Source: JBFMFH01 sp040752275
GTDB lineage: Bacteria > Acidobacteriota > Vicinamibacteria > Vicinamibacterales > JAKQTR01
DNA length: 64,000 nt
Assembly: GCA_040752275.1 (NCBI GenBank)
Contig: JBFMFH010000062.1
Location: 137,676-201,675, forward strand
Direction of reading: 5' to 3'
Below, piece by piece: positions 42,131 through 50,985 of this stretch. The position numbers were made by a program, and so were the translations under genes. Below the pieces are notes generated by a model, which was given only the letters and a program-made list of their open reading frames with translations, ran no database searches and had not been told where the DNA came from. Each line of letters begins with the position of its first letter. The first letter of the stretch is position 1.

Positions 42131-43522
42131 ATGACTGCCGAGACCGCCGGCATCGACGAACGGATCCGAGTGCTCGTTGTCGAGGACGACCCGGCGTCCC
42201 GCATCGGGCTGCAGCAACTGATCGGGAGCTGGGGGTACGCCACGGAGTCGGCGGAAGACGGGAAGGAGGCGCTCGCGAAGATCCCCCACTTCCGGCCCGA
42301 CATCGTTCTCAGCGACCTCGTCATGCCGCGGCTCGATGGACTCGGCCTCCTGCGCGCCCTCCAGCCGGAGGGCGAGGCCGTCACGACGGTCATCCTCACG
42401 GCACAGGGAACCGTCGACACAGCCGTGGAGGCCATCAGGCAGGGCGCGTACGACTACCTCAGCAAGCCCGTCGACACGCGGAGGCTGCGGATCCTGCTCG
42501 AGAAGCTGGTCGAGCGCCAGTCGAGGATCCGCGAAGTCACTGCGCTCAGGCGGCAGCTGCGGGAGCGGGGCTCGTTCGGGGCCCTGATCGGGGCGAGTCC
42601 CTCGATGCGGGCGATCTACCACGTCATCGAACAGGCGGCCCCAACCACCGCGTCGGTCCTCGTCAGCGGCGAGTCGGGCACGGGCAAGGAACTCGTCGCC
42701 CAGACCATCCACCGCTTGAGCCCCCGTGCCGGCGCGCCGTACGTTCCGGTCAACTGCGCCGCGATTCCGGAGACGCTCCTCGAAAGCGAGCTCTTCGGCC
42801 ACGAGAAGGGTGCGTTCACCGGCGCGGTCGACCGCCAGCCCGGCTGCTTCGAGCTGGCCCACCGCGGCACGATCTTCCTGGACGAGATCGCCGAGATGAC
42901 GCCGGCCACGCAGGTCAAGCTCCTCCGCGTGCTGCAGGAACGGTCGTTCCGCCGTCTCGGCGGGCGCGTCGAGCAGACCGTCGACATCCGCGTCATCGCG
43001 GCCACGAACGTCGACCCCGCCGAGGCGGTGGCGGCCGGCCAGCTTCGGGAAGACCTGTTCTATCGGCTCAACGTGCTGGCCATTCGCCTGCCGCCGCTCC
43101 GGGAGCGCAAGGATGATCTGCCGCTGCTGGTCGACGCGTTCCTCAAGCAGTTCAACGCCCAGAACAGCCGGGCGCTCGCCGGACTGACTCCTGACGCCAT
43201 GCGCGCCCTGCAGCGCCACTCCTGGCCGGGCAATGTCCGAGAACTGCGCAACATCATCGAGCGCGCCACCATCATGGCCCAGGGGCGGATCGTTGAGCTG
43301 TCCGACCTGCCTCCGCTGTCGGGAAGCTCCGCAGGCGGCGACGACGCTAGGCTCGAGCCCGGCATGACTGTCGACGACGCAGAGCAGCGTCTCATTGCGC
43401 TCACGCTCGAACACACGGGCAACAACAAGACGCGCGCGGCAGAGATGCTCGGCATCGGCTTGAAGACGCTCCACAACAAGCTGAATCGGATGAAACAGAA
43501 GCGATCAGCCGAAGAGGCCTGA
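42131..43522 (+). CDS. NtrC-family sigma-54-dependent response regulator
   Basis: A 463-residue protein with three domains. The receiver (1-125) has phosphoacceptor Asp62 in VLSDLVMPR. The AAA+ activator domain (about 150-385) has Walker A GESGTGKE at 180-187, the sigma-54-contact loop GAFTGA at 227-232, and Walker B LDEIAEM. A Fis-type helix-turn-helix ends the protein (TRAAEMLGIGLKTLHNKL). It activates sigma-54 promoters when phosphorylated by the kinase encoded ten bases downstream. Confidence 0.93.
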   Translation: MTAETAGIDERIRVLVVEDDPASRIGLQQLIGSWGYATESAEDGKEALAKIPHFRPDIVLSDLVMPRLDGLGLLRALQPEGEAVTTVILTAQGTVDTAVEAIRQGAYDYLSKPVDTRRLRILLEKLVERQSRIREVTALRRQLRERGSFGALIGASPSMRAIYHVIEQAAPTTASVLVSGESGTGKELVAQTIHRLSPRAGAPYVPVNCAAIPETLLESELFGHEKGAFTGAVDRQPGCFELAHRGTIFLDEIAEMTPATQVKLLRVLQERSFRRLGGRVEQTVDIRVIAATNVDPAEAVAAGQLREDLFYRLNVLAIRLPPLRERKDDLPLLVDAFLKQFNAQNSRALAGLTPDAMRALQRHSWPGNVRELRNIIERATIMAQGRIVELSDLPPLSGSSAGGDDARLEPGMTVDDAEQRLIALTLEHTGNNKTRAAEMLGIGLKTLHNKLNRMKQKRSAEEA

Positions 43523-43532
43523 GCCCGCTGTC

Positions 43533-45428
43533 ATGCGCCTCAGCATCAGAGCCAGACAGATCGTGGCGGTGACGGCGATCGTCTGCCTAGCGGCCGCCGC
43601 CCTGGGCGCCCTGTACGTGTCGGACGTGGCCCGTGTGCGGCTCGAGGCCAGCCGCGCAACCGGCGAGCTGCTGGCGAACGCCATCTACCACCGCGCGCGC
43701 GATGCGGTGGTTGGCGCACGCGACCCGCTCGCGGCGCTGCACGACGACCCGGGCCTGCATTCGATTCTCGAGTCGAGCGCCTACTCGCCCAACGTCACCT
43801 ACGCGGCCATCGTCGATCGGGACAACACGGTGATCGCCCACGGCGATGCGCACCAGGTGGGCACGACCCTGCCCGCGCGGTCCAGCCTGGAGGATCTGCT
43901 CTCTTCCGGGGCATGGACGCAGCTCCGGACGATCTTCGCGGGGCGAACCATGACGCTCGAGATCACGAAGCCCCTGCTGATGGGCGACGAGCGCTTCGGG
44001 ACCATCCGCATAGGCGTATCGATGCTCCTGACGCGGGCCGACCTGGAGAAGGCCATCAGACCCGCTGTCACCACCGTCGTGCTCGCGGTCGTACTGGCCA
44101 GCCTGGTGGCGATGCTGACGGCGCGATCGCTGCTTCGTCCGGTTCACCTGCTCCGCGCCGGCTTGTCGCGGGTCGGCCGAGGTGGCCACGGTGATCCCCT
44201 GGGGCTGTCGGCCCGGGAAGAGCCTGGTGAGTTCGGTGGAATCGCATCGGCTGGCGAGCCGCTGCCGGCTGATGGAACCGTCCCGGACCTCACCCACGTG
44301 TCGTTCGACGCCATCGTCACGGGGCTCGAAGACGCCGTGGCGCTCTTCGACCTGCACGGCACCCTTCTCTTCGCGAACGAGCCCATGCGGACGCACCTGG
44401 GGCCCGGCGCGGAGGGCGCCAACGTCGCGAAGATGTGGAGGCCGGACGACCTTCGCCGCCAGCTCGTCGAAGCGACCGGCGCGGATGGCGCGGCACGGGG
44501 ACCGCTCCCGGCGTCGTCGGCTGGGAGAGACGGCGCCGCGACCCGCGCGAGCCTGGCCCGTGGCGCTGGGGCCACTCAGCTCATGCGGGCCGATGCCGTT
44601 CGACGGGATCCCGACACGATCTCTGGTGTGCTCCTCGTCATACGCCCGCTGGGGTACCTGCACGCCGTCGACGCCGCCCTCCGGCGTGCGCGGCGAATGA
44701 GCACCTTCTCCCGCCTGTCGGCTGGAGTGGCGCACGAGCTGAAGAACCCCTTGAACGCGATCTCGATTCACCTGGAGCTACTGCGACAGATCGTGACCGG
44801 AGAGAGCCGCGGGTCCGTCGGCGCGAATCCGACCGATGCCAGCGGCCGGCCGTCGGCGACGGCTCACCTGAATGTGATTGGCACGGCCCTCCAGCGGCTG
44901 GACGAGGTGCTGCAGGGGTACCTGAAATTCATCAGACCGGAACACCTCACCATCGAGTCCGTGTCTGTCGCGTCACTGTTCGACGACCTGCTGCCGATCG
45001 TCCGGGCGGAAGCCCGTCGGTCCGGCATCGAGGTGGTCAGTCACTGCCCACCCGGCCTCGCATCTCTCTTCGGTGACCGTGGCATGCTCCACCAGGCGCT
45101 GCTCAACCTGGCGCTGAATGCCTGCCAGGCGATGCCGGATGGCGGCCGCCTCAGCCTGACGGCCAGGCCAGCCGGAAGCGGACAGATCGAGATCAGCGTG
45201 GAGGACACGGGAACTGGCATACCGCCAGAGCACCTGAACAAGGTGTTTGACCTGTACTTCACGACCCGATCGGGAGGGAGCGGCGTGGGCCTGTCGCTCG
45301 TGTATCGGACCGTTCAGCTGCACGATGGCGAAATCGAGGTCGACTCGTCGCCCGGGCGCGGAACGGTGTTCCGCATCCTGCTGCCCGCGGCTGCCGAGGA
45401 TGAACACGTTCCTCGGACAGGTTCATAA
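43533..45428 (+). CDS. Membrane sensor histidine kinase (partner of the NtrC-type regulator)
   Basis: A 631-residue kinase. It has membrane helices at about 9-28 and 178-198 around a periplasmic CACHE/PAS-like sensor, a HAMP-like segment, a cytoplasmic PAS (about 255-375), a HisKA domain with His401 in AHELKNPLNAIS, and an HATPase_c domain with NLALNACQAMP and EDTGTGIPPEH. It is expected to phosphorylate Asp62 of the preceding regulator. The Ala/Arg-rich insertion at about 320-350 is atypical. The signal sensed is unknown. Confidence 0.9.
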   Translation: MRLSIRARQIVAVTAIVCLAAAALGALYVSDVARVRLEASRATGELLANAIYHRARDAVVGARDPLAALHDDPGLHSILESSAYSPNVTYAAIVDRDNTVIAHGDAHQVGTTLPARSSLEDLLSSGAWTQLRTIFAGRTMTLEITKPLLMGDERFGTIRIGVSMLLTRADLEKAIRPAVTTVVLAVVLASLVAMLTARSLLRPVHLLRAGLSRVGRGGHGDPLGLSAREEPGEFGGIASAGEPLPADGTVPDLTHVSFDAIVTGLEDAVALFDLHGTLLFANEPMRTHLGPGAEGANVAKMWRPDDLRRQLVEATGADGAARGPLPASSAGRDGAATRASLARGAGATQLMRADAVRRDPDTISGVLLVIRPLGYLHAVDAALRRARRMSTFSRLSAGVAHELKNPLNAISIHLELLRQIVTGESRGSVGANPTDASGRPSATAHLNVIGTALQRLDEVLQGYLKFIRPEHLTIESVSVASLFDDLLPIVRAEARRSGIEVVSHCPPGLASLFGDRGMLHQALLNLALNACQAMPDGGRLSLTARPAGSGQIEISVEDTGTGIPPEHLNKVFDLYFTTRSGGSGVGLSLVYRTVQLHDGEIEVDSSPGRGTVFRILLPAAAEDEHVPRTGS

Positions 45429-45435
45429 TGGAGGC

Positions 45436-45993
45436 ATGAGGCGGTTGGCATGCGCCGGGGCCCTGCTTCTGGCAATCCTTGGGGCCGCGTGCGCCACGGC
45501 ACAGGCCGGCGGGATGTCAGCGGGACCGGCGCTTGAAACGCCGGTGCCTCCGCCACACGTCGTCCAGACGCCCGACGACCCCACTGCTCCCGCGCCTCCA
45601 GAGAATGCCGAGGTCGCCCCGAAACCGGTGCTGCGCCCCGCGACGGCGAAACCAGCCACCCCGGAGCGCGCGACGCCGGACAAGCCCGAGCCAGCGCCCC
45701 CGCCACCACTGCAGACCTCCGTGAATGTCGCCGAGGCTGAGAAGCGGGTGCGCGCGCTCCTGCAGCAGGCCTCGCGAGACCTGGAGCGCACCGACTACCA
45801 GGCGCTCAACGCCGACGGCCGGGCGGAGTACAACACCGTGAAGCGATTCGTCCGCCAGGCGATGGAGGCCCTTCAGGAGAAGGACGTCACGTTTGCCGAG
45901 CAGCTCGCCCGCAAAGCCACCACGCTGGCGGCCCGGCTGGTGCCGCGGGAAGACACGCCCAGGCCCGTCAGCGGCGCGACCACGCCTGCCTGA
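45436..45993 (+). CDS. Pro-rich lipoprotein of unknown function
   Basis: A 185-residue protein with a lipoprotein signal; the lipobox LGAAC puts the lipid on Cys19. A Pro/Ala/Thr-rich linker (about 30-95) follows, then a helical C-terminal domain (NVAEAEKRVRALLQQASRDLERTDYQ...) that could form a coiled coil. The ATG has GGAGG just upstream and lies seven bases after the kinase stop, so it may belong to the same operon. Its last 26 bases overlap the convergent gene. Confidence 0.6.
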   Translation: MRRLACAGALLLAILGAACATAQAGGMSAGPALETPVPPPHVVQTPDDPTAPAPPENAEVAPKPVLRPATAKPATPERATPDKPEPAPPPPLQTSVNVAEAEKRVRALLQQASRDLERTDYQALNADGRAEYNTVKRFVRQAMEALQEKDVTFAEQLARKATTLAARLVPREDTPRPVSGATTPA

Positions 45994-46774
45994 TTGCCTC
46001 CCATTCAGACTGGAGCGTCGACACCCGCCCGGCCCGGTCCGACGGCTTGGCCTGCTTGGCGCACTCGGGAATAACCAGCTGCCGGACGAGGTGATCCAGG
46101 TCGGCGCGCACCGCCTCGGTTCGTTCGCCGGCAAGCGGGGCTCTGACCCACGCGGCCACGGCCGCGTCCCACGCGCGACGCGCGTCTCCGAGGCCAACAG
46201 CCGCGACCACGAGCCAGTACGCTGCGGCCGTGGACTCGGGGGACGACCGCAGAACGGACTCCATGCGCTCGAGCATCCGCGCGTAGTGCCTCTGCCGGCC
46301 GGCGCCCTGAGCCTGTCGGGCCTCCTGATCGATGGCAAGCGCCCACCACCTCACCAGGCGGTCTCGCGGCCCGGATTCGAGGGCAGGGATGAGCGCCATC
46401 GCCGTGTCGAAGATATCTGCCGCCGCGCCGTACGCGCCCGAGAGATAGAGAGACTCGCCGAGGCCGATCGTCCACTCGCCCCGATCGCGCGGCGTCAGAC
46501 GTCCCGGGTCGACCTGTGCGAGCGCCTCTCGCGCCGCGGTCAGATCGGACTCACGACTACCCTGCCGGTGCCGCTCCAGAAGCGCCCGGGCCAGCACGAC
46601 CCCGGCGGCGTCCGTCAGCTCGGGCCGCTGCCGCGCACGCTCGGCTTCGGCAATGGCCCTGTCGAAATCGAGCCGGTTGTACGCCTGGCGAGCCTTGACG
46701 AGGGAGTCCTGCGGTGCGGCAGCCGTCGTCGTGGCGAGCGCTAGCACGGCAATCCAGGGTTGGACCTGTGACAT
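45968..46774 (-). CDS. Exported TPR-like helical-repeat protein
   Basis: A 268-residue protein with a signal peptide (about 1-20, ending TTAAA). The rest is all-helical with TPR-like pairs such as ARQAYNRLDFDRAIAEAERARQ and GLGESLYLSGAYGAAADIFDTAMALI. It is probably a periplasmic scaffold. There is no recognisable catalytic motif. It converges on the lipoprotein gene. The region 46775-47083 upstream, between this gene and the divergent VWA gene, shows no further gene. Confidence 0.6.
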   Translation of the reverse strand: MSQVQPWIAVLALATTTAAAPQDSLVKARQAYNRLDFDRAIAEAERARQRPELTDAAGVVLARALLERHRQGSRESDLTAAREALAQVDPGRLTPRDRGEWTIGLGESLYLSGAYGAAADIFDTAMALIPALESGPRDRLVRWWALAIDQEARQAQGAGRQRHYARMLERMESVLRSSPESTAAAYWLVVAAVGLGDARRAWDAAVAAWVRAPLAGERTEAVRADLDHLVRQLVIPECAKQAKPSDRAGRVSTLQSEWEAIRQAWSRR

Positions 46775-47083
46775 GGCATCACTCTACGCGCGGGTCGTCG
46801 ACGCTGCAACGATCCCGCGTGTCACCGAGCTTGGCGGCGCCCGCCGAGAGCGCCGGGTTCGAGCTACCCGTGTCGCGTGCAGTCTTGGTGCCGGCGCGAT
46901 CTCGGAGCAACGGCCGCCGAGGTTCCGGTCGGACCGTGTCATTTCTACGTGGTTCCGCTGGGTGCCATGTAAGAGTTACACCTCGTACGCTGCCCGCGCT
47001 GCCTCCGAAGCGTCAAGCCGCACGGGAATGGGCGGGTCTCGCCACAGGTCCGGCCGGCATGGTCTTTGAGTCTCCACACGGGC

Positions 47084-48037
47084 ATGGCGCGAAGGATCCT
47101 CTCGACGGCGGCCGTGGTTGTCACCGGCACCCTGCCGTGGCTTCAGGCCGGGCCCGCCTTCGGACAGCTTCCGCCCGCTCCGGTGTTCCGCAGTGGCGTT
47201 GCCGTCGTTCGTGTCGCGGCACTCGTCCAGGATCGCGACGGCAGGCCCGTCTCGGGCCTGGCGCCCGAGGACTTCGTGCTGTACGACGGCGGCGAGCGCC
47301 GGCCCATCGTCGAGTTCCGCGCAGAGACCGCACCGATCGGCGTGGCCGTCCTGGTCGACGGCAGCGGAAGCATGGGCCTCGGGACCAAACAGGAACGGGC
47401 GCGCGACGTCGTTCACCACCTGCTCAGTTGGATCGAGCCCGGCGCTGATGAGGTCGCGCTGCTGAGGTTCGACTCAGCGCTCAGCATCGTGCAGCCGTTC
47501 ACGACGGCACCTCCGCTCGTCACGCGCCAGCTCGGCCGGCTGGTCGCCTTTGGCCAGACCTCGCTTTACGACGCCGTCGCGCGGGCAAGTCGGGAGGTCG
47601 CAGGTCTTCGGCCGCTCAGACAGGCGATCGCCGTCGTGACAGACGGCATCGACACGAGCAGCCGGCTCGACCCGGCGGTGGTGGCGAGAGTCGCGAGCAC
47701 GAGCGACGTCCCCGTCTACATCCTCGCCGTGGAGCGCCCGGCTTCGGCCAGGCCGGCGGCACGTCCCGTTTCCGGAGCACGGGCATCCCTCGGCGAGCTG
47801 GCGCGATGGACTGGGGGGCAGATGTTCGTGGTGGACACGCCGGCTGCCGCCAGCATTGCCGCCCGTCGAATCGTCACGGAGCTGCGCAGCCACTATCTGA
47901 TTGGCTTCGAAGCGAATGATCAGGCCGGCTGGCACACGATCGCCGTCCGCATGCGGAAGGCGGGTCTGGTGGTACGGGCGCGAAGCGGCTACGCGGGCGG
48001 CCGCCACATCGGAAAGCTGAAGGAAGAAGGAGGCTGA
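47084..48037 (+). CDS. Exported VWA-domain protein with intact MIDAS
   Basis: A 317-residue protein with signal peptide (1-27), the acidobacterial VWFA-related start VFRSGVAVVRVAALVQDRDGRPVSGL, and a VWA domain with the metal site DGSGSMG, the conserved Thr region (AFGQTSLYD) and VTDGID. Unlike the VWA protein at 31440-33296, the MIDAS is complete, so metal-dependent ligand binding is plausible. It begins at the ATG at 47084. It ends one base before the OmpA-family lipoprotein gene, suggesting a surface complex. Confidence 0.8.
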   Translation: MARRILSTAAVVVTGTLPWLQAGPAFGQLPPAPVFRSGVAVVRVAALVQDRDGRPVSGLAPEDFVLYDGGERRPIVEFRAETAPIGVAVLVDGSGSMGLGTKQERARDVVHHLLSWIEPGADEVALLRFDSALSIVQPFTTAPPLVTRQLGRLVAFGQTSLYDAVARASREVAGLRPLRQAIAVVTDGIDTSSRLDPAVVARVASTSDVPVYILAVERPASARPAARPVSGARASLGELARWTGGQMFVVDTPAAASIAARRIVTELRSHYLIGFEANDQAGWHTIAVRMRKAGLVVRARSGYAGGRHIGKLKEEGG

Positions 48038-48038
48038 C

Positions 48039-48707
48039 ATGAACCGAACATGTGGACTGGCCATCGCATCGCTGGCGTTGCTCGTTGCTGCGGCGCCGGG
48101 GTGCGCGACCAAGGGATTCGTCCGGACGTCGATTGCCGACGTCAGCGCCAAGGTGGATTCGCTCACGCAGTCAGTCGAGGAGACGCAGGAGCGGACGAAG
48201 ACCAATGAGGGACGCATCAACGACGTCGATCGGAAGACCGGTGCGGCCCAGACGACGGCGGATCGAGCCCAGCAGGCGGCCGCACAGGCCGGCGCCACGG
48301 CCACCAGGGCCGACGAGCAGGCGACAGCGCTCGACCGGTCGTCCCGGAGGCTGATCTACATGGTGGTGCTCTCCGAGGACGCGGGGAACTTCGCCTTCGA
48401 CAAGGCGGCGCTGCCGGACGAGGCCAAGGCGAGCATCGACGAGCTCATTACCCAGCTCAAGGCCGATCCGAAGCCGGTGTTCTTCGAGATCGAGGGCCAC
48501 ACGGATTCAACCGGGCCCAAGGCCTACAACGAGCAGCTCGGGCTGGAGCGGGCGGAAGCCGTGAAACGGTACCTGTACGAGCAGCACCAGGTGCCGTTGC
48601 ACAAGATGAACGTGATCAGCTTCGGCGCAGACAAGCCCGTGGCGCCCAACGACACGAGGGACGGCCGCGCGGCCAACCGGCGTGTCGTCATCAAGGTGCT
48701 GTCCTGA
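48039..48707 (+). CDS. OmpA-family peptidoglycan-binding lipoprotein
   Basis: A 222-residue protein. The lipobox ends at Cys22 (AAPGCATK). A heptad-rich coiled-coil segment (about 30-100, like Lpp) is followed by an OmpA C-terminal domain (about 110-222) with FEIEGHTDSTGPKAYNEQLGLERAEAVKRYL and NRRVVIKV. It anchors the outer membrane to peptidoglycan. The gene is coupled to the VWA gene upstream by a one-base gap. Confidence 0.85.
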   Translation: MNRTCGLAIASLALLVAAAPGCATKGFVRTSIADVSAKVDSLTQSVEETQERTKTNEGRINDVDRKTGAAQTTADRAQQAAAQAGATATRADEQATALDRSSRRLIYMVVLSEDAGNFAFDKAALPDEAKASIDELITQLKADPKPVFFEIEGHTDSTGPKAYNEQLGLERAEAVKRYLYEQHQVPLHKMNVISFGADKPVAPNDTRDGRAANRRVVIKVLS

Positions 48708-48856
48708 GCCGGTGCGATGAGGCTAAGTGGTTCGATTCGCAATTACGGCCGCGTATGACGTGCGCGATCAACGGCCGCAGTTGCTCCCTCACCACTTAGT
48801 CCTGAGGGCGCAAATACGTCGCCATAAGTGCGCATCGAAGGACTTAGGCCTGGGCG

Positions 48857-48967
48857 CGGTGCATCCACGCTGCCCGTCTTCTCCAGGCTCCGACTCTGCA
48901 CCGAGCAGCGCAACAGGTAACGTCCGGGTTTCAACTCGAGCCGGGAGAGCAGCTCATACTCAGCCGC
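48857..48967 (-). pseudogene. Fragment of a VWA-protein paralogue
   Basis: About 37 residues on the minus strand read EYELLSRLELKPGRYLLR, then CSVQSRSLEKTGSV. This is nearly identical to the C-terminal part of the VWA protein at 31440-33296 (there LRYSVQSRGLDRTGSV). Nothing before or after continues the similarity. It is the relic of a deleted or recombined paralogue. Confidence 0.7.
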
Positions 48968-49259
48968 CGAGCAGGTGTGTGGGCACCTCGTCGAGATTGA
49001 GCTTGCGTCCGGCCGTCGCGGCCGCGTGAGCGGCGAGCGCGATGCGGACAAACGGAGTGTAGACGTAACCGAGCGGGCGCTGGACGCGCTCATCCGGATA
49101 GGCAAGCGGATAGGGATGCGGACGATCCTCCACGCCCCACCGGATCGCCTCCAGCACATCCTGCTGGGGAACGCGAGGCTGGTCGCCGGGCCCAAAGGCG
49201 GCGAGGTTTGCTGCAATCCCTACAGAGGCCAACCACACGATATGAAACCTCATTGCCAC
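48960..49259 (-). pseudogene. Exported protein, C-terminally truncated
   Basis: A 99-residue frame with a signal peptide (MAMRFHIVWLASVGIAANLAA) and a basic/aromatic segment PYPLAYPDERVQRPLGYVYTPFVRIALAAHAAATAGRKL in pieces. Similar proteins seem to continue for several tens of residues past this point. It stops at the junction with the VWA fragment, so truncation by the same event is likely. The function is unknown. Confidence 0.45.
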
Positions 49260-49552
49260 ACCTCGTTCGTCAGTTCGTGCGCCGTGTCACGCCGACGCCA
49301 CAGGCCGGCCCGGCTGCTGTAACAGCGCCTCGTGTTGCTCGCCCGGCCGGTGAGTCGGTCGCAGTCAACTCGACGCCAACTGGCGGCTCAAAGAGCGGCG
49401 CCGGCTGTTCTCCAGGTTCGATGCTTCGGTAGACTTGGTAGCGACCCACGATACGCCAGCCAGGACAGAAAGGGCAAGAAGCCCAAGCCACCACAGCAGC
49501 GACGTGGGCTGTCGGTCGATCACTTCTTGGTCGGCGAGGCGCGTAATCCTCG

Positions 49553-49771
49553 TTGGGAGGTGTCCGTCAGGGCGAGTTCGTGCGCATTACGTATCAGGTG
49601 GTCGAGCACCTGCTTCCGATTCCGGGATGCCAAGTGGACGGCTGTCGGACGGCTTGTGTCCTGCCGCCCGCGCCATGGCACAATAAGCCGGTCGTCCAGG
49701 AACTGGAAGAGATCGCGCTTCGGTCCTCCCCAATCGTGCTGAACATCCTCGAGGAGGGGGTGACGCCGTGA
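49553..49771 (+). pseudogene. Possible nucleotidyltransferase (MNT) tail upstream of a HEPN fragment
   Basis: The frame ends ELEEIALRSSPIVLNILEEGVTP, which resembles the end of small nucleotidyltransferases that pair with HEPN proteins. Its stop overlaps the GTG of the next gene by four bases, as in MNT-HEPN pairs. The first half of the frame (to about 49680) has no recognisable similarity and no GSRARG-type catalytic motif. The region 49260-49552 before it holds nothing convincing. Confidence 0.3.
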
Positions 49772-50232
49772 CGGATTGTGAGGTGCTCGTTCAGTACCGG
49801 CTCCGTGAGGCTCGAGAGACGCTGCAGGACGCTCAGAAGATGATCGAGGGCGAGGTCGCCATGCGTTCGATCGTGAATCGTGCGTCCCGGATTCGAGTTG
49901 CCGTTGCCTGCCTCTTCGCCGTGGCCGCGCTTGCGCCGGTCACGTCCGCCCCGGCACTCGCCCAAACAACACGGGTCGCGATCCAGCCCGTCACTAGTCC
50001 TGCGCCGGGCCCCATGGACCCTGCCGCGATCGCGCGCCTGCAGTTCCAGGAGCGTGAATCGGCCACGAAACCGCCGCAAGCGGGCAAGCTCGACGCACTG
50101 ATTCGCGAGGCCCAGCGCGACCATCGGGCGGCCGAACGAAGGTGCCGTGAACCGGCCGGCGGGCTCCTGCTCGTCAGGAACATCAACGAGATGGCTGCGT
50201 TCGACCTGCGCGTGCCAGCCGCCGGACGATGA
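49768..50232 (+). CDS. Hybrid: HEPN N-terminus fused to an exported hypothetical protein
   Basis: Residues 1-38 (MTDCEVLVQYRLREARETLQ, then SIVNRAS) match the first helices of HEPN-domain proteins, which normally continue RAYYAMFY. Here they switch to a hydrophobic stretch VAVACLFAVAALAPVTSAPALAQ, a signal peptide with a cleavage site. A mature part without known motifs follows. Translation may really start at the ATG at 49861, making a plain exported protein of about 123 residues. A recombination junction near 49885 is the simplest explanation. Confidence 0.45.
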   Translation: MTDCEVLVQYRLREARETLQDAQKMIEGEVAMRSIVNRASRIRVAVACLFAVAALAPVTSAPALAQTTRVAIQPVTSPAPGPMDPAAIARLQFQERESATKPPQAGKLDALIREAQRDHRAAERRCREPAGGLLLVRNINEMAAFDLRVPAAGR

Positions 50233-50813
50233 AGCCGCGTTTCTTCAAGACGCAGGCTGACTTCCGCGCGTGGCTGCTGAAGCACCACGACCGGGCGGAC
50301 GAGCTGTGGGTTGGCTACTACAAGAAGGACTCGGGCCGGCCCAGCATCACCTGGCCCGAGTCGGTCGACGAGGCGCTCTGCTTCGGCTGGATCGACGGCA
50401 TCCGCAAGAGCATCGACGAGATCAGTTACACCATTCGCTTCACCCCGCGCCGGGCACGCAGCACGTGGAGCACGGTCAACATCAAGCGAGTCCAGGCGCT
50501 GATCGAACAGGGATTGATGCACCCTGCTGGCCTGAAGGCCTACGAGGCCAGGCGCGAAGACAAGTCCGGAACCTACTCCTACGAGCAGCGTCCCGCAGAC
50601 CTCGAGGAGCCGTACACATCGCTGCTGAAGAAGAACAAGGCCGCCTGGGCCTTTCTCCAGCAGCAGCCGGCATCCTATCGGAGGGTCGTCAACTGGTGGA
50701 TCGTCAGCGCGACGAGGGAGGAGACACGCCTGCGGCGACTCGAGAGGCTCGCCACCTTCTCAGCCCAGGGTCAACGGATTCCCGAGTCGCTGCCGAAGAA
50801 ACCGGCTCGTTGA
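50229..50813 (+). CDS. YdeI/OmpD-associated family protein
   Basis: A 194-residue cytoplasmic protein. KTQADFRAWLLKHHDRADELWVGYYKK, then ITWPESVDEALCFGWIDGI, then TPRRARSTWSTVNIKRV are the conserved blocks of the YdeI family (bacteriocin-resistance-associated). The C-terminal helical part ends LERLATFSAQGQRIPE. The biochemical role of the family is not established. It starts within the last four bases of the preceding gene. Confidence 0.82.
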   Translation: MKPRFFKTQADFRAWLLKHHDRADELWVGYYKKDSGRPSITWPESVDEALCFGWIDGIRKSIDEISYTIRFTPRRARSTWSTVNIKRVQALIEQGLMHPAGLKAYEARREDKSGTYSYEQRPADLEEPYTSLLKKNKAAWAFLQQQPASYRRVVNWWIVSATREETRLRRLERLATFSAQGQRIPESLPKKPAR

Positions 50814-50985
50814 TCGCGGTGCGGCCGTCCGGTGCCACCCGCGCGACACACGTCGAGACGTCTGAAATCGGGTTTCAGGCGGATGGTGCCCCAAACGCGC
50901 TGCACCTGGCCGTTTGACACCCCCGACGACCTGTTCTACCGTTCGCCCAGCCGCCGACGTCAACGAGCGCGGCAGGAGGCGATCT

